Source: Lewinellaceae bacterium (GTDB taxonomy: Bacteria; Bacteroidota; Bacteroidia; Chitinophagales; Saprospiraceae). From it: a stretch of DNA of 64,000 bases. Positions 8,615-19,069 of this stretch are shown here, one piece after another. The stretch's first letter is position 1; each line of letters begins with the position of its first letter. The DNA lies in contig JADJRC010000001.1 in the NCBI GenBank assembly GCA_016712415.1, forward strand, positions 1 through 64,000, written 5' to 3'. The notes under the pieces were generated by a model. The model made no database searches. It was not told the DNA's origin and saw only the letters and a program-made list of their open reading frames with translations. Position numbers and translations under genes: made by a program.

Positions 8615-9110
8615 AGCGAGGGGGTGTTTCCCGCAGAAGGTGTTTCCCGCAGAAGGTATTTCCCGCTGATTGCCGCGAGGTATTTCCCGCAGATTACCGC
8701 AGAAAAAATACGCTGATTGTCGCAGATTGGGTAGTGGAACCGAAAAATGTGTCGAACAATGGAGCGAAGGGGGGGGCGCTGATTGCCGCAGAAGGTATTT
8801 CTCGCAGATTACCGCAGAAAAAATACGCTGATTGCCGCAGATTGGGTAGTGGAACCGAAAAATGTGTCGAACAATGGAGCGAAGGGGGGGGCGCTGATTG
8901 CCGCAGAAGGTGTTTCCCGCAGATTCCCGCAGAAAAAATACGCTGATTGTCGCAGATTGGCCGGACTGCATTGAATATTCGACACATTTTCCGGTTCCAT
9001 TACCCAATCTGCGCGAATCAGCGGGCCTTTTCTGCGGCAATCAGCGGGAAATACCTTCACGGCAATCAGCGGGAAACACCTCGCGGCAATCAGCGGGAAA
9101 CCCCTTCTAC
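8615..9110. repeat. Nested inverted and tandem repeat block, 115-bp unit
   Basis: The word AGAAAAAATACGCTGATT starts at 8701, 8816 and 8931, so a 115-bp unit is present twice plus a partial copy. It contains GATTGGGTAGTGGAACCG, AATGTGTCGAACAATGG and a G7-8 run. The right part (about 8968-9105) is the reverse complement of the left: TTCGACACATTTTCCGG and CCATTACCCAATCTGCG mirror 8725-8758, and repeated ATCAGCGGGAAA words mirror TTTCCCGCTGAT at 8640-8690. The whole block could fold as a long hairpin. Frames open across it are by-products of the repetition, not genes. Confidence 0.85.
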
Positions 9111-9178
9111 GCCCCGCTCCGCAGGTCACAACCAATTTCGTATATCCGGGCAACACCCTACTTTTAAGGCAAAAAAGC

Positions 9179-9793
9179 ATGAAAACATACCTGATTTTTT
9201 CCCTGACCCTTGCACTATCTGCCCCGCTGGGCGCCCAGTCCGTAGCAGACACCGCTGCCCCGTCCATTCCCCTGCCCTACCGCGAGATACCCGCCTACCC
9301 GGATTCCTTTACCGCAGCAAACGTGGTTGCCCGCATGGTCGACGGACTGGGGTTCCGGTTTTACTGGGCGACCGAAGGTTTGCGACCGGAAGACCTGGCT
9401 TTCCGCCCCACACCCGAGGCCAGAACCAGCGAAGAGACCATCGATCATATACTGGGGCTTTCCGTCATTGTGGTCAATGCGGTGAAGCACCAGCCCAACG
9501 TGCGCACAGGGGAGGAAACATCGCCTTTGTCGTTTGACGAAAAAAGAAAAATGACGCTGAACAACCTGAAGGAGGCCAGCGATCTGCTCCGGCAGCCCGG
9601 CGCCCGGCTGGAAGACGATACCATCGTTTTTGTCAATGGCGAGAAGACCAGCGAATTTCCGTTCTGGAACATGCTGAACGGCCCGATTGCCGACGCGCTG
9701 TGGCACGTGGGGCAGGTCGTTTCTTTCCGCAGGTCGTCGGGCAATCCGTTCAATTCCAGGGTGAGTGTTTTTTCGGGAAAGGTCAGGGAATAG
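9179..9793 (+). CDS. Secreted DinB-like protein
   Basis: A 204-residue protein starting at ATG 9179 with a signal peptide (MKTYLIFSLTLALSAPLGAQ). The mature part has the DinB/YfiT-type four-helix look: DSFTAANVVARMVDGLGFRF, PEARTSEETIDHILGL with the His that usually contributes to a metal site, and PIADALWHVGQVVSFRRSSG with a second His. This fold often serves metal-dependent thiol transferases, but this member is exported and its substrate is unknown. It sits 150 bp before permease 2 in the same direction. Frame complete. Confidence 0.75.
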   Translation: MKTYLIFSLTLALSAPLGAQSVADTAAPSIPLPYREIPAYPDSFTAANVVARMVDGLGFRFYWATEGLRPEDLAFRPTPEARTSEETIDHILGLSVIVVNAVKHQPNVRTGEETSPLSFDEKRKMTLNNLKEASDLLRQPGARLEDDTIVFVNGEKTSEFPFWNMLNGPIADALWHVGQVVSFRRSSGNPFNSRVSVFSGKVRE

Positions 9794-9943
9794 ATGACGG
9801 CAATAGAGGATTAACCCGATGGCAATGCTGGGCCGGGTCCGGCAATTTTTCAGATACATCCTGATCCAACCGTACAACGTTTTGCCGAATACAATGTCTT
9901 TCAGGTCGCATATTTCCGAATCAGGACACTTAACCTTTCATCC

Positions 9944-12439
9944 ATGCTGTTCAATTATTTCCTGCTCGCCAGCCGGAACATAGCCCGTCAACGCGGCTAC
10001 GCGCTGGTCAATACCCTGGGGCTGGCCATCGGCCTCGCGTCGGCCCTGTTCATTTTTCTGTATGTGCGCGACGAACTCACCTTCGACACCCACCACCCCG
10101 ACGCCGCACATACTTACCGCATGGGCTGGAGGTCGGTCACACCGAACGGAGAAACCGATGCCTTCCCGGCAACGCCGGCGGGCTGGGATAATTACATCAA
10201 AGAGAATTACCTGGCATAGGCGCAATCGCCAGTTACGACGCCCAGGGCATGCCCACCACGGTGCACTACGCGCCCAAAGACAAAAAGATACTGACGGAAG
10301 ATATCATCTGGGCAGAGTCGGCGCTGACAGACATTCTCGACGTCGAGGTGGTCAAGGGCAGTCCGGTAGCGCCCCTGAAGGAGGTCAACAGTATCATCCT
10401 GAGCGAGAGCGCTGCCACAGAACTGTTAGGCAACGAGGACCCGATCAATAAATCGGTCGAGGTATCGCATACCTGGACCACGAGGGGCCAAAAGATCAAT
10501 ATGCTGGTCAGTGCCGTGTATGAAGACTTCCTCCAACACGCACGTACACCCGAAGTACATTTGCAACATCCTTGCCCTGAAGCCCATCGTCCCGAACCTG
10601 GAAAACCTGCTGAACACCGCCATGGGCGACGGCGACCAGGGTTACTGGGCCAGTTCGTTCTTTGTGTGTCGCGACGACAGGCAGATTCCCCTCATCCAGG
10701 CCGACCTTCAAAAGCGCGCCAACGACCTGCTGGCGCGTTTTGCCCCCGAAATCAAGGGCAGCGTCATTATCCGCAAGATCACCGATATTCACTTCGACCA
10801 GGAAATCGACTGGGCGACCAACCACAAATCAGCCAACCGCAAATACATCTCGGTGTTCATCACCATTGCAGGACTGATCCTCGTAGTGGCCTGCATCAAC
10901 TACATCAACCTCGCAACGGCCCGCTCTGTCACCCGCGCCCGCGAGATCGGCCTGCGCAAAACCTTCGGCGGCGTCCGGCTTCAGTTGTTTTTCCAGTTCA
11001 TGGCCGAGTCGTTCCTCATGGTGCTGGGCGCCACCGTACTGGCCCTGCTCATCGTCGCGTTGTTCCTGTCGCCCTTCAACGACATGACCGGCAAGACCTT
11101 TTCCCTGGGTCACCTGTTCAACGGCCCCATGCTGCTCATCACGGGCGCCGTGGTTGTACTGGTCACGATCATGGCCGGCAGTTATCCCGCATTGTTTGTT
11201 TCCGGCTTCCAGCCGGCGGTGGTGCTCAAGGGGAAATTTGCGTTCCGCAAGGGCTCCAATACCTTCCGCCAATTCCTGACCACAGTGCAGTTTACGGTGG
11301 CCATTACCCTGCTGGTCGGGTCGATCGTAGTGGTACGGCAGATGAACCTCATGCGCAACTCCAAACTCAACGAAGCCGGCAAACAGATCCTTTCGATTCG
11401 TTACGGCGGTTTTTCGGGTCCTGCTACCGACAGCCAGTTTTCCATATTCAAAAACCTGGTGCTGCAGGACCGCGACATCCAGGCCATGACGCTGGCCAAC
11501 CACCTGCCGCGGCTCGACTATTTCGGCCCTATCAACATGCAGATGCAGTTTCCCGAGATCAACACCGACCAACACGAGTGGTTCCAGTTGAACGGCGATT
11601 ACGATTTCCCCCGGACATTCGATATGAAGATCATTGCAGGCCGCGATTTTGAACCGGGCCGCGTGACCGATTCCACCGCAGTATTGCTGAACCAGTCGGC
11701 TGTAAATGCCCTGCACCTGAAGCCGGAAGAGGCCGTGGGCAAAACAATCATCCGGCCCGTCTTTTCCATGGGTTACGGTCCGCCCGACTCCACCCTGGCG
11801 CCGATCAGCGGGCTCGTCGTGGGTGTGGTGGAAGATTTTCCCTACCGGTCCATGCACCACAAGATCGAACCGTTGGCTATCAGCGCCAAACCGCACACCA
11901 TCGACAGGATCATACATGTGCGGTTGCCGGCAGAAAAAATGGGTGAAAAGATCGCGTCCATCGAAAAAGCGTGGAAGCAGACATTTCCCGATTTCGGCTT
12001 CGACTACTGGTTTGTCGACGAGGAGTTTGGCCGCATGTACGAAAACGAGACCCAGGTGGCGCAACTCACCAAACAGTTTTCCATACTGGCCATGCTGATC
12101 ACCTGCGTGGGCTTGTACGGGCTTGCTGCATTTCTGGCCCGGCAGCGCATCCGCGAGATCGGCATCCGCAAGGCACTAGGCGCCAGCAACCGGCAGATAC
12201 TGCTGCTGCTGCTGCGTGTTTTTGCCCGGATTCTGTTGATCGCCTGCTTTATCGGCATCCCGATTGCCGTTTACCTGTCGGGCAGGTGGCTGAAAAACTT
12301 TGAATACCAGACGACCCTGACCTTCTTCATGTTTGCCGGCTCCATCGCGCTGATTGCGCTCATCACGATCCTCACGGTCGGCTACGAATCGCTGCGCGCC
12401 TCCCTGGCCAACCCGGTTAAGGCGCTGCACAGTGAATAA
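9944..12439 (+). CDS. Duplicated MacB/FtsX-type permease (array member 2), two frameshifts
   Basis: Begins MLFNYFLLASRNIARQRGYA at ATG 9944 and ends KALHSE at 12439; repaired length is about 831 residues. Coupling motifs are RAREIGLRKTFG (about residue 331) and RIREIGIRKALG (about 735). Two single-base lesions break the frame: near 10207 (the sense changes from YIKEN to LPGIGAIASYD) and near 10531 (from SAVYEDF to SNTHVHPKYICN). The final 600 codons are open. Because sense is perfectly restored on both sides, sequencing error or very recent mutation is likelier than old decay. No paired dyads upstream; it may be read from the DinB gene or a housekeeping promoter. Permease 3 follows after 60 bp. 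Confidence 0.85.
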
Positions 12440-12499
12440 CTTATCCGGGCTGAAGATCGGCAGGGTTCGAAGTCCGCAACGCACTAAAAAAAACAAGCC

Positions 12500-14935
12500 A
12501 TGATCCATAACTACATCAAGACAGCCCTTCGGAACCTTAGTCGCCACAAACTCCAGGCCATGCTCAACCTCGCCGGACTGGGCATCGGACTCGCTTGTTG
12601 CCTGCTCATCGCCCTGTATGTGGCCGGAGAGTTGCGTTACGATCGCCAGCACGCCAATGCCGACCGCATCTGGCGCGTTACGCGCACCTTCCACGACCCC
12701 GACGGCTCCGAGAACCTGCACCTGAGCGCCGTCGCCCCGCCCTTCGCGGGATTGCTGAAGCAGGAGTTCAGCGAGATAGACCGGATTACCCGCCTGCTGC
12801 AGACGACGGTATCGGTGCGTTCGGACGACAATCTGTTCCAGGAAAGCAATTTTTTCTTCGCCGATTCCAACTTTACCCGGGTCTTTACCGTTCCTGTTCT
12901 GCGCGGAAATGCGGAAAAAGGCCTTGCGGCGCCCTGGCAGGTATTGCTGTCGGAACGGACGGCAAAGCGCTACTTTGGCGACAGGGACCCGCTCGACCAG
13001 TCGCTTCGTCTGAACAACCAGTTTGAGTTCAAGGTAGCGGGCGTATTTCGCGATTTTCGGGAGGGTACCTCCCATTTCTACCCCGATGCACTGATTTCGT
13101 TCCCGTCGCTGCGCGATTCGGTGCTGTACGGCGACGATAACCTTCAAAACAACTTTAGCAACAATGCTTTTTATACTTACCTGCTTGTTCATGAGGGCTT
13201 TGATCCCGAAAAAATGGCTGCGCGGTTTCCGGCTTTTCTGGACAAGGTATTTCCGAAACGCAGCAATCCGCAGGCGCCCAAGCCTTCGTCCTGGACCCAA
13301 CTGCACCTCCAGCGCCTGACCGACATTCACCTGCGCAGCCACCACGACGACGAGATAGAACCGGGCGGCGACTACGCCGGGGTGCGCATGTTCGGCATCA
13401 TCGCGCTGATCATCCTGCTGATTGCAGGCATCAACTACGTCAACCTCTCCACGGCATTTTCCCTCTCCCGCGCACGCGAGATCGGGGTGCGGAAATCTGC
13501 CGGTGCGTTGCGTATACAGATCGTGGGTCAGTTCCTCAGCGAAAGCGTGCTTCTGACCCTGGGCGCCACCGTCCTGGCCCTGATGATTGCTGCCGGCGCC
13601 ATCCCCCTGCTGAAACAAACCCTGGGCATTGTGCTGATACCCTCGCTGCTGTCGGTATGGTACATCCCGCTGTTGCTGCTCGGCGTTGCCCTGGCGACGG
13701 GCGTACTGGCAGGACTGTACCCGGCTTTTTTCCTTTCCTCGTTCCGGCCCGTCGAGGCATTAAAGGGCAATCTGCAAACCGGCAGCAGGAATGTTTCCAT
13801 GCGCAAGGTGCTGGTAGTCGCCCAGTTTTGCATTTCTATCGTACTGCTGGTCGGTACCGGCGTCATATACCGGCAGTTGAATTTTTTACAGCACAAAGAA
13901 CTCGGGCTCGACAAGGAACACGTCGTCACGATGGTCCAGAACCGCGACCTGATCCCGAAATGGGAAACCTTCCGCGCCGAATTGCTGAACAACCCCAATG
14001 TGCTGAATGCCTGCCGCTCTTCGCGCCTGCCCGCCGGGCAATTGCTCGACGATGTGGGCGGCACCAGCGTGCAGATCGGCGATACGATGTCGCCCCTGAC
14101 GACGACTTTGAAAATGATCGCTGTGGATATGGATTTTGTGCCGACCTACCAAATTCCGCTGGCTGCAGGGCGCAGTTTTTCGCGCGATTTTGCCACGGAT
14201 TCCACACAAAGTTTCCTGCTCAACGAAACGGCCGCGCGCGCCATCGGCTGGAAAACACCCGGCGATGCCATCGGCAAAAAACTGGTGTACGGCGGCCGGG
14301 AAGATGCGCAGGTGGTGGGTATCCTGAAAGATTTCCACTTCGAAAGCCTGCACTCGGAGATCATCCCGATGATTTTTTTCATCCCGCGACAGCGCGACAA
14401 CCTGTTCCGCATTTCCATCAAAACCGGGACGAATGTGCAGGCGGCCCTGGCCCACATCGAAAGCACCTGGAAGCGATTTAACCCCGACAACCCGTTCGAA
14501 TACAGCTTCCTCGACGAGGACTTCGGGCGGCTTTACGAGGCGGAAATGCGGCAGGGACAACTCTTTACGGTGTTTTCCGGACTGGCCATTCTGATCGCCT
14601 GTCTGGGGCTTTTCGGGCTGGCCACCTTCGCCGCGCACAAGCGCACCAAGGAGATCGGCATCCGCAAGGTGCTGGGGGCATCGGTGACGGGAATTACGGG
14701 GCTCCTGGCTAAAGATTTTCTCAAATTGGTCGGACTGGCCATTGTCATCGCTTCACCCGTTGCCTGGTATATCATGCAGGCCTGGCTTGCTGATTTCCCG
14801 TATCGCATAGCCATCGGCTGGCAGGTATTCGCGGCAGCCGGAGCCATATCTGTTTGCATTGCCTTTTTTACGGTGGGCTTCCAAAGCGTGAAGGCGGCAT
14901 TGATGAATCCTGTACGGTCGCTGCGGAGCGAGTAG
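12500..14935 (+). CDS. Duplicated MacB/FtsX-type permease (array member 3)
   Basis: An intact 811-residue protein, MIHNYIKTALRNLSRHKLQA to NPVRSLRSE. Helix 1 is about residues 20-40; the coupling motifs are RAREIGVRKSAG (about 324) in the first FtsX bundle and RTKEIGIRKVLG (about 715) in the second; the periplasmic domains occupy about 45-285 and 460-675. The second periplasmic domain ends with NPFEYSFLDEDFGRLYEAE, a segment shared by most members of the array just before the penultimate helix bundle. It lies 60 bp downstream of permease 2 and probably shares its transcript. No ATPase neighbour. Confidence 0.9.
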   Translation: MIHNYIKTALRNLSRHKLQAMLNLAGLGIGLACCLLIALYVAGELRYDRQHANADRIWRVTRTFHDPDGSENLHLSAVAPPFAGLLKQEFSEIDRITRLLQTTVSVRSDDNLFQESNFFFADSNFTRVFTVPVLRGNAEKGLAAPWQVLLSERTAKRYFGDRDPLDQSLRLNNQFEFKVAGVFRDFREGTSHFYPDALISFPSLRDSVLYGDDNLQNNFSNNAFYTYLLVHEGFDPEKMAARFPAFLDKVFPKRSNPQAPKPSSWTQLHLQRLTDIHLRSHHDDEIEPGGDYAGVRMFGIIALIILLIAGINYVNLSTAFSLSRAREIGVRKSAGALRIQIVGQFLSESVLLTLGATVLALMIAAGAIPLLKQTLGIVLIPSLLSVWYIPLLLLGVALATGVLAGLYPAFFLSSFRPVEALKGNLQTGSRNVSMRKVLVVAQFCISIVLLVGTGVIYRQLNFLQHKELGLDKEHVVTMVQNRDLIPKWETFRAELLNNPNVLNACRSSRLPAGQLLDDVGGTSVQIGDTMSPLTTTLKMIAVDMDFVPTYQIPLAAGRSFSRDFATDSTQSFLLNETAARAIGWKTPGDAIGKKLVYGGREDAQVVGILKDFHFESLHSEIIPMIFFIPRQRDNLFRISIKTGTNVQAALAHIESTWKRFNPDNPFEYSFLDEDFGRLYEAEMRQGQLFTVFSGLAILIACLGLFGLATFAAHKRTKEIGIRKVLGASVTGITGLLAKDFLKLVGLAIVIASPVAWYIMQAWLADFPYRIAIGWQVFAAAGAISVCIAFFTVGFQSVKAALMNPVRSLRSE

Positions 14936-15011
14936 CAACACACCGTATTCAGGAAAAGAAAATCAGAAGAACAATATCAACGCACTTTGCCCATTCAAAC
15001 CTGTCCACGTT

Positions 15012-15713
15012 ATGATCCGATTGAATCGTTATACTGCGTATCTCCTGCCGGTGCTGGCATGCCTCATGACGCAGCAAATCCTTGCGAACCCGGCCGACCG
15101 GCCTCAAACAGTCCGGCAGGATACCAGCGTCCGGTTTTTTGACGGTATTTACCTCGGCGTCGCTGCAGGCGCGCAAAATATATTCGGCGGCTCTTTTGTA
15201 GACGGCGTCGATATTCTGGCGCAGGAATCCCGTTTTGTGCTCGACTGGGCGGCCGGGTTTCGCAAGCAGTTTTTTCGGGACAGGCTACTGGCGGGCGTTG
15301 AATTCCAGGTCGGTTTTACGGATGGCGACCTGGCGTATGCAGAACCGGCGGCACAGCGCAGCATACGCTACGAAAACAGCATGCAAAGCGGGCTGGGGCT
15401 GACGCTGGGGGTGGCGCTCGGCAAACGGAAAAACGTTTTGCTGTTCGGCTACGGAAACGAAACAAAAAGAAACTTTGATGTCACGGTCATAGACGGCACC
15501 CAGTCGTACCGGCAGCAAGACAAACAGGGCATGCTCAAATACGGTCTTGGTGTGGAAACACACCTCTGGAAGGGGCTCAATGCCCGCGCGACAGCCGGCA
15601 GGCTGCGTGTCGATTTCGGCGACCAGGTGACGAATATTGACGTGGAAGACAGGATGGATTTTATGATCGGATTCGTGTACCAGTTCAGGATAAAAATAAA
15701 GCAGGCCAGGTGA
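15012..15713 (+). CDS. Outer-membrane beta-barrel protein
   Basis: A 233-residue protein with an N-terminal signal (LPVLACLMTQQILANPADR). The rest alternates polar and hydrophobic residues in strand-like blocks: FDGIYLGVAAGAQNIFGG, FVLDWAAGFRKQFFRDRLLA, GVEFQVGFTDGDLAY, GLGLTLGVALGKRKNVLLFG, and it ends MDFMIGFVYQFRIKIKQAR with the aromatic residue typical near barrel termini. This fits a small 8-strand porin-like barrel (OmpW/OMP_b-brl type). Specific function unknown. It follows permease 3 after 76 bp and precedes the acetyltransferase by 74 bp in the same direction. Confidence 0.65.
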   Translation: MIRLNRYTAYLLPVLACLMTQQILANPADRPQTVRQDTSVRFFDGIYLGVAAGAQNIFGGSFVDGVDILAQESRFVLDWAAGFRKQFFRDRLLAGVEFQVGFTDGDLAYAEPAAQRSIRYENSMQSGLGLTLGVALGKRKNVLLFGYGNETKRNFDVTVIDGTQSYRQQDKQGMLKYGLGVETHLWKGLNARATAGRLRVDFGDQVTNIDVEDRMDFMIGFVYQFRIKIKQAR

Positions 15714-15787
15714 TGGTTGCAACGTATAACTTGCCGGCTTGTTCCTGCTTCGTTAACATACTCTGATACCACAACCTCCGCAATTAC

Positions 15788-16327
15788 ATGCTGCATATTG
15801 GTACTGCAACTGCCGACGACATCCCCCAACTGCTCCTGCTGATCAATGCCGCCTACCGGGGTGAAGCATCCCGCAAAGGCTGGACGACCGAGGCAGATTT
15901 TCTCCTGGGCGAACTGCGCACCGACGCGGAAAACCTGCGCACCCTGCTCGACAGAAAAACCGCCGTCATTTTGAAATACTGCGATGCCCCGGGAGGACTG
16001 ACCGGCTGTGTGTTTCTCGACAAGCACGGCGACCGGTTGTACCTCGGCATGCTCTCCGTTTACCCTGAAAAACAGGCCGGAGGGATCGGCAAGCAACTCC
16101 TCCTGGCGTCGGAAGCACATGCGAGACATACCGGCTGCCGCGCCATCTATATGCGCGTGCTGTCGAAACGCGCCGAACTCATCGCCTGGTACGAACGGCA
16201 TGGCTACTACCAGACCGGCGATACCCAGCCCTATGATGGTCCGCCCCAATTCGGCACACCGACCGAACCGCTTGTTTTCCTCATCATGGAAAAAACGTTG
16301 ACCGCACCGGGCTCCAGACCAGATTGA
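15788..16327 (+). CDS. GNAT-family N-acetyltransferase
   Basis: A 179-residue cytosolic enzyme. It opens MLHIGTATADDIPQLLLLIN, the usual GNAT first strand and helix; the acetyl-CoA pyrophosphate loop is VYPEKQAGGIGKQLL (about residues 91-105, Q-x-x-G-x-G), and the C-terminal AELIAWYERHGYYQTG is the conserved motif B region. The acceptor is not predictable; metabolites, antibiotics or protein N-termini are possible in this family. Complete frame, last gene of the group that begins with permease 2. Confidence 0.85.
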   Translation: MLHIGTATADDIPQLLLLINAAYRGEASRKGWTTEADFLLGELRTDAENLRTLLDRKTAVILKYCDAPGGLTGCVFLDKHGDRLYLGMLSVYPEKQAGGIGKQLLLASEAHARHTGCRAIYMRVLSKRAELIAWYERHGYYQTGDTQPYDGPPQFGTPTEPLVFLIMEKTLTAPGSRPD

Positions 16328-16374
16328 CATGGTTTTTATTTTTGAGGGGTTGTTTTTTGACAGGATGTTTTTTT

Positions 16375-16494
16375 GACAGGATGTACAGGTTTGTATTTTG
16401 ATGAGGTTAACCGCGTTATATTAATGTTATCCAGATCAAGCCAATCATGTAGGTTCTGTAAATCATGTCAAACTACAAATCTGTAAACCCTGTC
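16375..16494. repeat. Imperfect 26-bp inverted repeat (ACAGG/CCTGT type)
   Basis: 16375-16400 (GACAGGATGTACAGGTTTG...) and 16469-16494 (...CAAATCTGTAAACCCTGTC) are inverted copies matching at about 22 of 26 positions, with a 68-bp loop. A partial extra copy of the left arm (TTGACAGGATGT) precedes it at about 16358-16369. It lies downstream of the acetyltransferase and may end its transcript. The rest of 16328-16516 shows no gene. Confidence 0.6.
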
Positions 16495-16516
16495 CTACCC
16501 AGGCACCCCAAAGTGT

Positions 16517-16621
16517 CGTACGATTTCGCACGGAGGTGTTCGGTATCGTACAGTCCGTTTCTTTAATTTTGCATATAAATAACTGAAAATCAAATCATAA
16601 TAATTTCGGCATAGTGTATGG
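16517..16621 (+). promoter_or_regulatory. Paired activator dyads and sigma-54-like promoter P2
   Basis: Site A CGTACGATTTCGCACG (16517-16532) and site B TGTTCGGTATCGTACA (16537-16552) start 20 bp apart. After 55 bp comes TTTCGGCATAGTGTATGGA with GG at 16608-16609; the -12 position carries GG (16620-16621) rather than GC, so the core element is weaker than in P1. Predicted transcript start about 16633, 16 bp before the permease start. Confidence 0.65.
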
Positions 16622-16648
16622 ACAGTTGCGACAACAACCTTCTGTTCC

Positions 16649-19069
16649 ATGCTGCTCAACTTTCTGAAACTCACCCTGCGCCTGTTGTGGCGCAACCGCA
16701 TATTCACCCTGCTGAACGTTCTGGGGCTTTCCATTGGCCTGAGTGCCGCATGGATTATGTACCAGTACACCAGTTACGAATTCAGTTATGATACCGGGCA
16801 TGAAAACGCCGGCCGGATGTACAGGGTATCGAGCCGTTTTCTAATGGACGGTTCTGAATCGGGTAATACCGGCACGCCGATGCCATTGGCCAAACACGCG
16901 CCCGAGATCCCGGGTGTCGAACTGGCCATACCTGTTTTTGAACAGGGCATGAGCAGTGTGCTCCCGGAAAACGGCACAGTGGTAGAAAGTCCAAAAAATT
17001 TGGTGGCCACCTCGTCACAATATTTTCAATTTGTTCGCTATCAATGGCTTGCAGGCAATCCCGCTACTGCGATGACCCAACCCGACCAGGTGGTGCTGAC
17101 AAAAAGCCGGGCAGCCCGTTATTTTCCGGGGCTTACGCCGGAGCAGGTAACCGGAAGAATGCTGACTTACAATGACACCCTGGTATACCGGGTAAGCGGA
17201 GTAGTCGCCGACCTGGGCTATCCCAGCCATTTCACGGGTCAGGAGTTTCGCCGCTGGAAGCCGGAAAAGATCGTCGGCGAGGCCTGGGGCGGGGTCAGTT
17301 CCAACAACGAATTATTCCTTCTGCTGGCCGAAAATGCCAGCCCCTCCGACGTACTGGATCGCATCAACCGGCTCTCCGACGACAACAGTCGCGAAAAACT
17401 GGCCCAGTGGAACATGAAACGCTGGCATGTGCTGATACCGGTGAGCGATATTCATTTTGCCGGCGACTACGGCGGCTCGGCCCGCACGGCGAACAAAAAA
17501 GTATTGTTCGTATTGTCGGGCATTGCCGGGTTCCTGTTGCTGCTGGCCTGTATCAATTACATCAACCTGGCCACAGCACAAATTCCGCAACGCGCCCGCG
17601 AAATTGGCATACGCAAAACGCTGGGCAGCAGCAGGGGAGCAATCCTGCGCGACTTTCTGGGCGAAACGATGTTGGTGACCTCCCTTGCTGCTGCGTTCTC
17701 CGTGGTTCTGACCCGCGCATTTTTTCATTTTTACGCCGACATGTTGCCCGAGGAGGTTTTGAAATATGCCCAGCCGGAACAAACGGTGCAGTTCCTTGCA
17801 GGACTGGTGCTGGCAGTGAGCCTTGTCTCCGGGATTTACCCCGCCTGGCTCACCATGCGCGCCCAGCCGGTACAGGTGCTGCGCGGCCATACGGATACCC
17901 GGCGGGGTTCAGGCGGCATCACCTTGCGCAAAAGCCTCATCGTGTTCCAGTTTGGTATTGCGCAACTCTTTATCGCCGGCGCCGTCATCGTCGGGCAGCA
18001 GCTCCACTTCCTGCTCCACAAAGACCTCGGTTTCGAGCGGGAGGCAGTCGTGCTGGTGGAAGTCCCCTGGAAACTGACGCTCCAGCCGGAATACAAGGAA
18101 AAGCATTTCACCCTGGCTGAAGAGTGGAAAAAACTGCCGGGCGTGGCTACTGTCGCCCTTGGCGAGCCGTTATTTTCGGGGTCATATTCAAGTAATACAC
18201 ACACGCGGGTCAATGAAAAAGGGGAGGAAGTCATGCGCAATTTGTACCGCAAATACGCTGATCCGGGCGTTATTCCCCTGTACAATGTGCCGCTGCTCGC
18301 CGGGCGCAACCTTCGGATGAGCGATACGGTGCAGGAGTATGTGATTAACGAGACCGCCGTAAAGGAATTCGGATTTGCCTCTCCACAGGCGGCTGTCGGC
18401 CAGTTTTTGAAGGAAGCGGGCAGCGACTTCGCCGTACCGGTAGTGGGTGTCGTCGCCGACTTTCACACCCTGTCCTTCTCTGAAAAGATCGAGCCTGTGG
18501 CTTTTATGTGCAACAAAGAGGGTCTGGAGAACCTGAACATAAAACTCGCTTCGCGCCGGCCGGCCGACTGGCAACCTGTGTTGCGCGACCTGGAGGCCGG
18601 CTGGAAGGCATTTTATCCTTCCGAACCGTTCAAATACAGTTTTTATGATGAAACCCTGAAAGCGACATATGAGTCGGAGACCGGCATGGCGCGCATCATA
18701 AACCTGGCCACGGGCGTTGCCCTGCTCATCAGTTGCCTCGGCTTGTTTGGACTGGCGGCCTTTATGGCCCGGCGGCGCACCAAAGAGATCGGTATCCGGA
18801 AAGTGATGGGTGCGTCCGTAGCGTCCGTTTTGCGGCTTTTATCGGGCGACTTTCTCCTGCTGGTATTGGTGGCTTTTGCCTTGTCGGCGCCTGTTGCCTG
18901 GTACCTGTCGCAGCAATGGCTGGAGCACTATGCCTACCGGATCGAAATTCAATGGTGGATGTTTGCTGCAACCGGCCTGGCGGCGGCGGGAATGTCCCTG
19001 CTGACGATCAGTTTTCAGAGCCTGCGCGCTGCGCTGGCCAACCCGGTCGATACGCTGCGCAACGAGTGA
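16649..19069 (+). CDS. Duplicated MacB/FtsX-type permease (array member 4)
   Basis: An intact 806-residue permease, MLLNFLKLTLRLLWRNRIFT to NPVDTLRNE; the final LRNE departs from the LRSE of most paralogues. Helix 1 is about residues 20-42. The coupling motifs are RAREIGIRKTLG (about 315) and RTKEIGIRKVMG (about 710). The segment after the first motif is RGAILRDFLGETMLV, where most members have an IGQFLSE-type sequence. It appears to be a single-gene unit with its own paired-dyad promoter, and the next permease has its own as well. No ATPase nearby. Confidence 0.9.
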   Translation: MLLNFLKLTLRLLWRNRIFTLLNVLGLSIGLSAAWIMYQYTSYEFSYDTGHENAGRMYRVSSRFLMDGSESGNTGTPMPLAKHAPEIPGVELAIPVFEQGMSSVLPENGTVVESPKNLVATSSQYFQFVRYQWLAGNPATAMTQPDQVVLTKSRAARYFPGLTPEQVTGRMLTYNDTLVYRVSGVVADLGYPSHFTGQEFRRWKPEKIVGEAWGGVSSNNELFLLLAENASPSDVLDRINRLSDDNSREKLAQWNMKRWHVLIPVSDIHFAGDYGGSARTANKKVLFVLSGIAGFLLLLACINYINLATAQIPQRAREIGIRKTLGSSRGAILRDFLGETMLVTSLAAAFSVVLTRAFFHFYADMLPEEVLKYAQPEQTVQFLAGLVLAVSLVSGIYPAWLTMRAQPVQVLRGHTDTRRGSGGITLRKSLIVFQFGIAQLFIAGAVIVGQQLHFLLHKDLGFEREAVVLVEVPWKLTLQPEYKEKHFTLAEEWKKLPGVATVALGEPLFSGSYSSNTHTRVNEKGEEVMRNLYRKYADPGVIPLYNVPLLAGRNLRMSDTVQEYVINETAVKEFGFASPQAAVGQFLKEAGSDFAVPVVGVVADFHTLSFSEKIEPVAFMCNKEGLENLNIKLASRRPADWQPVLRDLEAGWKAFYPSEPFKYSFYDETLKATYESETGMARIINLATGVALLISCLGLFGLAAFMARRRTKEIGIRKVMGASVASVLRLLSGDFLLLVLVAFALSAPVAWYLSQQWLEHYAYRIEIQWWMFAATGLAAAGMSLLTISFQSLRAALANPVDTLRNE

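Noticed and set aside
8615..9110. Short protein genes with repeated CGNQR/FFCGN-type residues in the repeat block
   Set aside because: All frames, on both strands, translate the same repeated DNA words; no start context or non-repeated part exists.
9794..9943. Paired-dyad promoter upstream of permease 2
   Set aside because: Only half-site words (CCGTACA, TTCCGAATC) are present; there is no second half at N4 spacing and no GG-N10-GC element.
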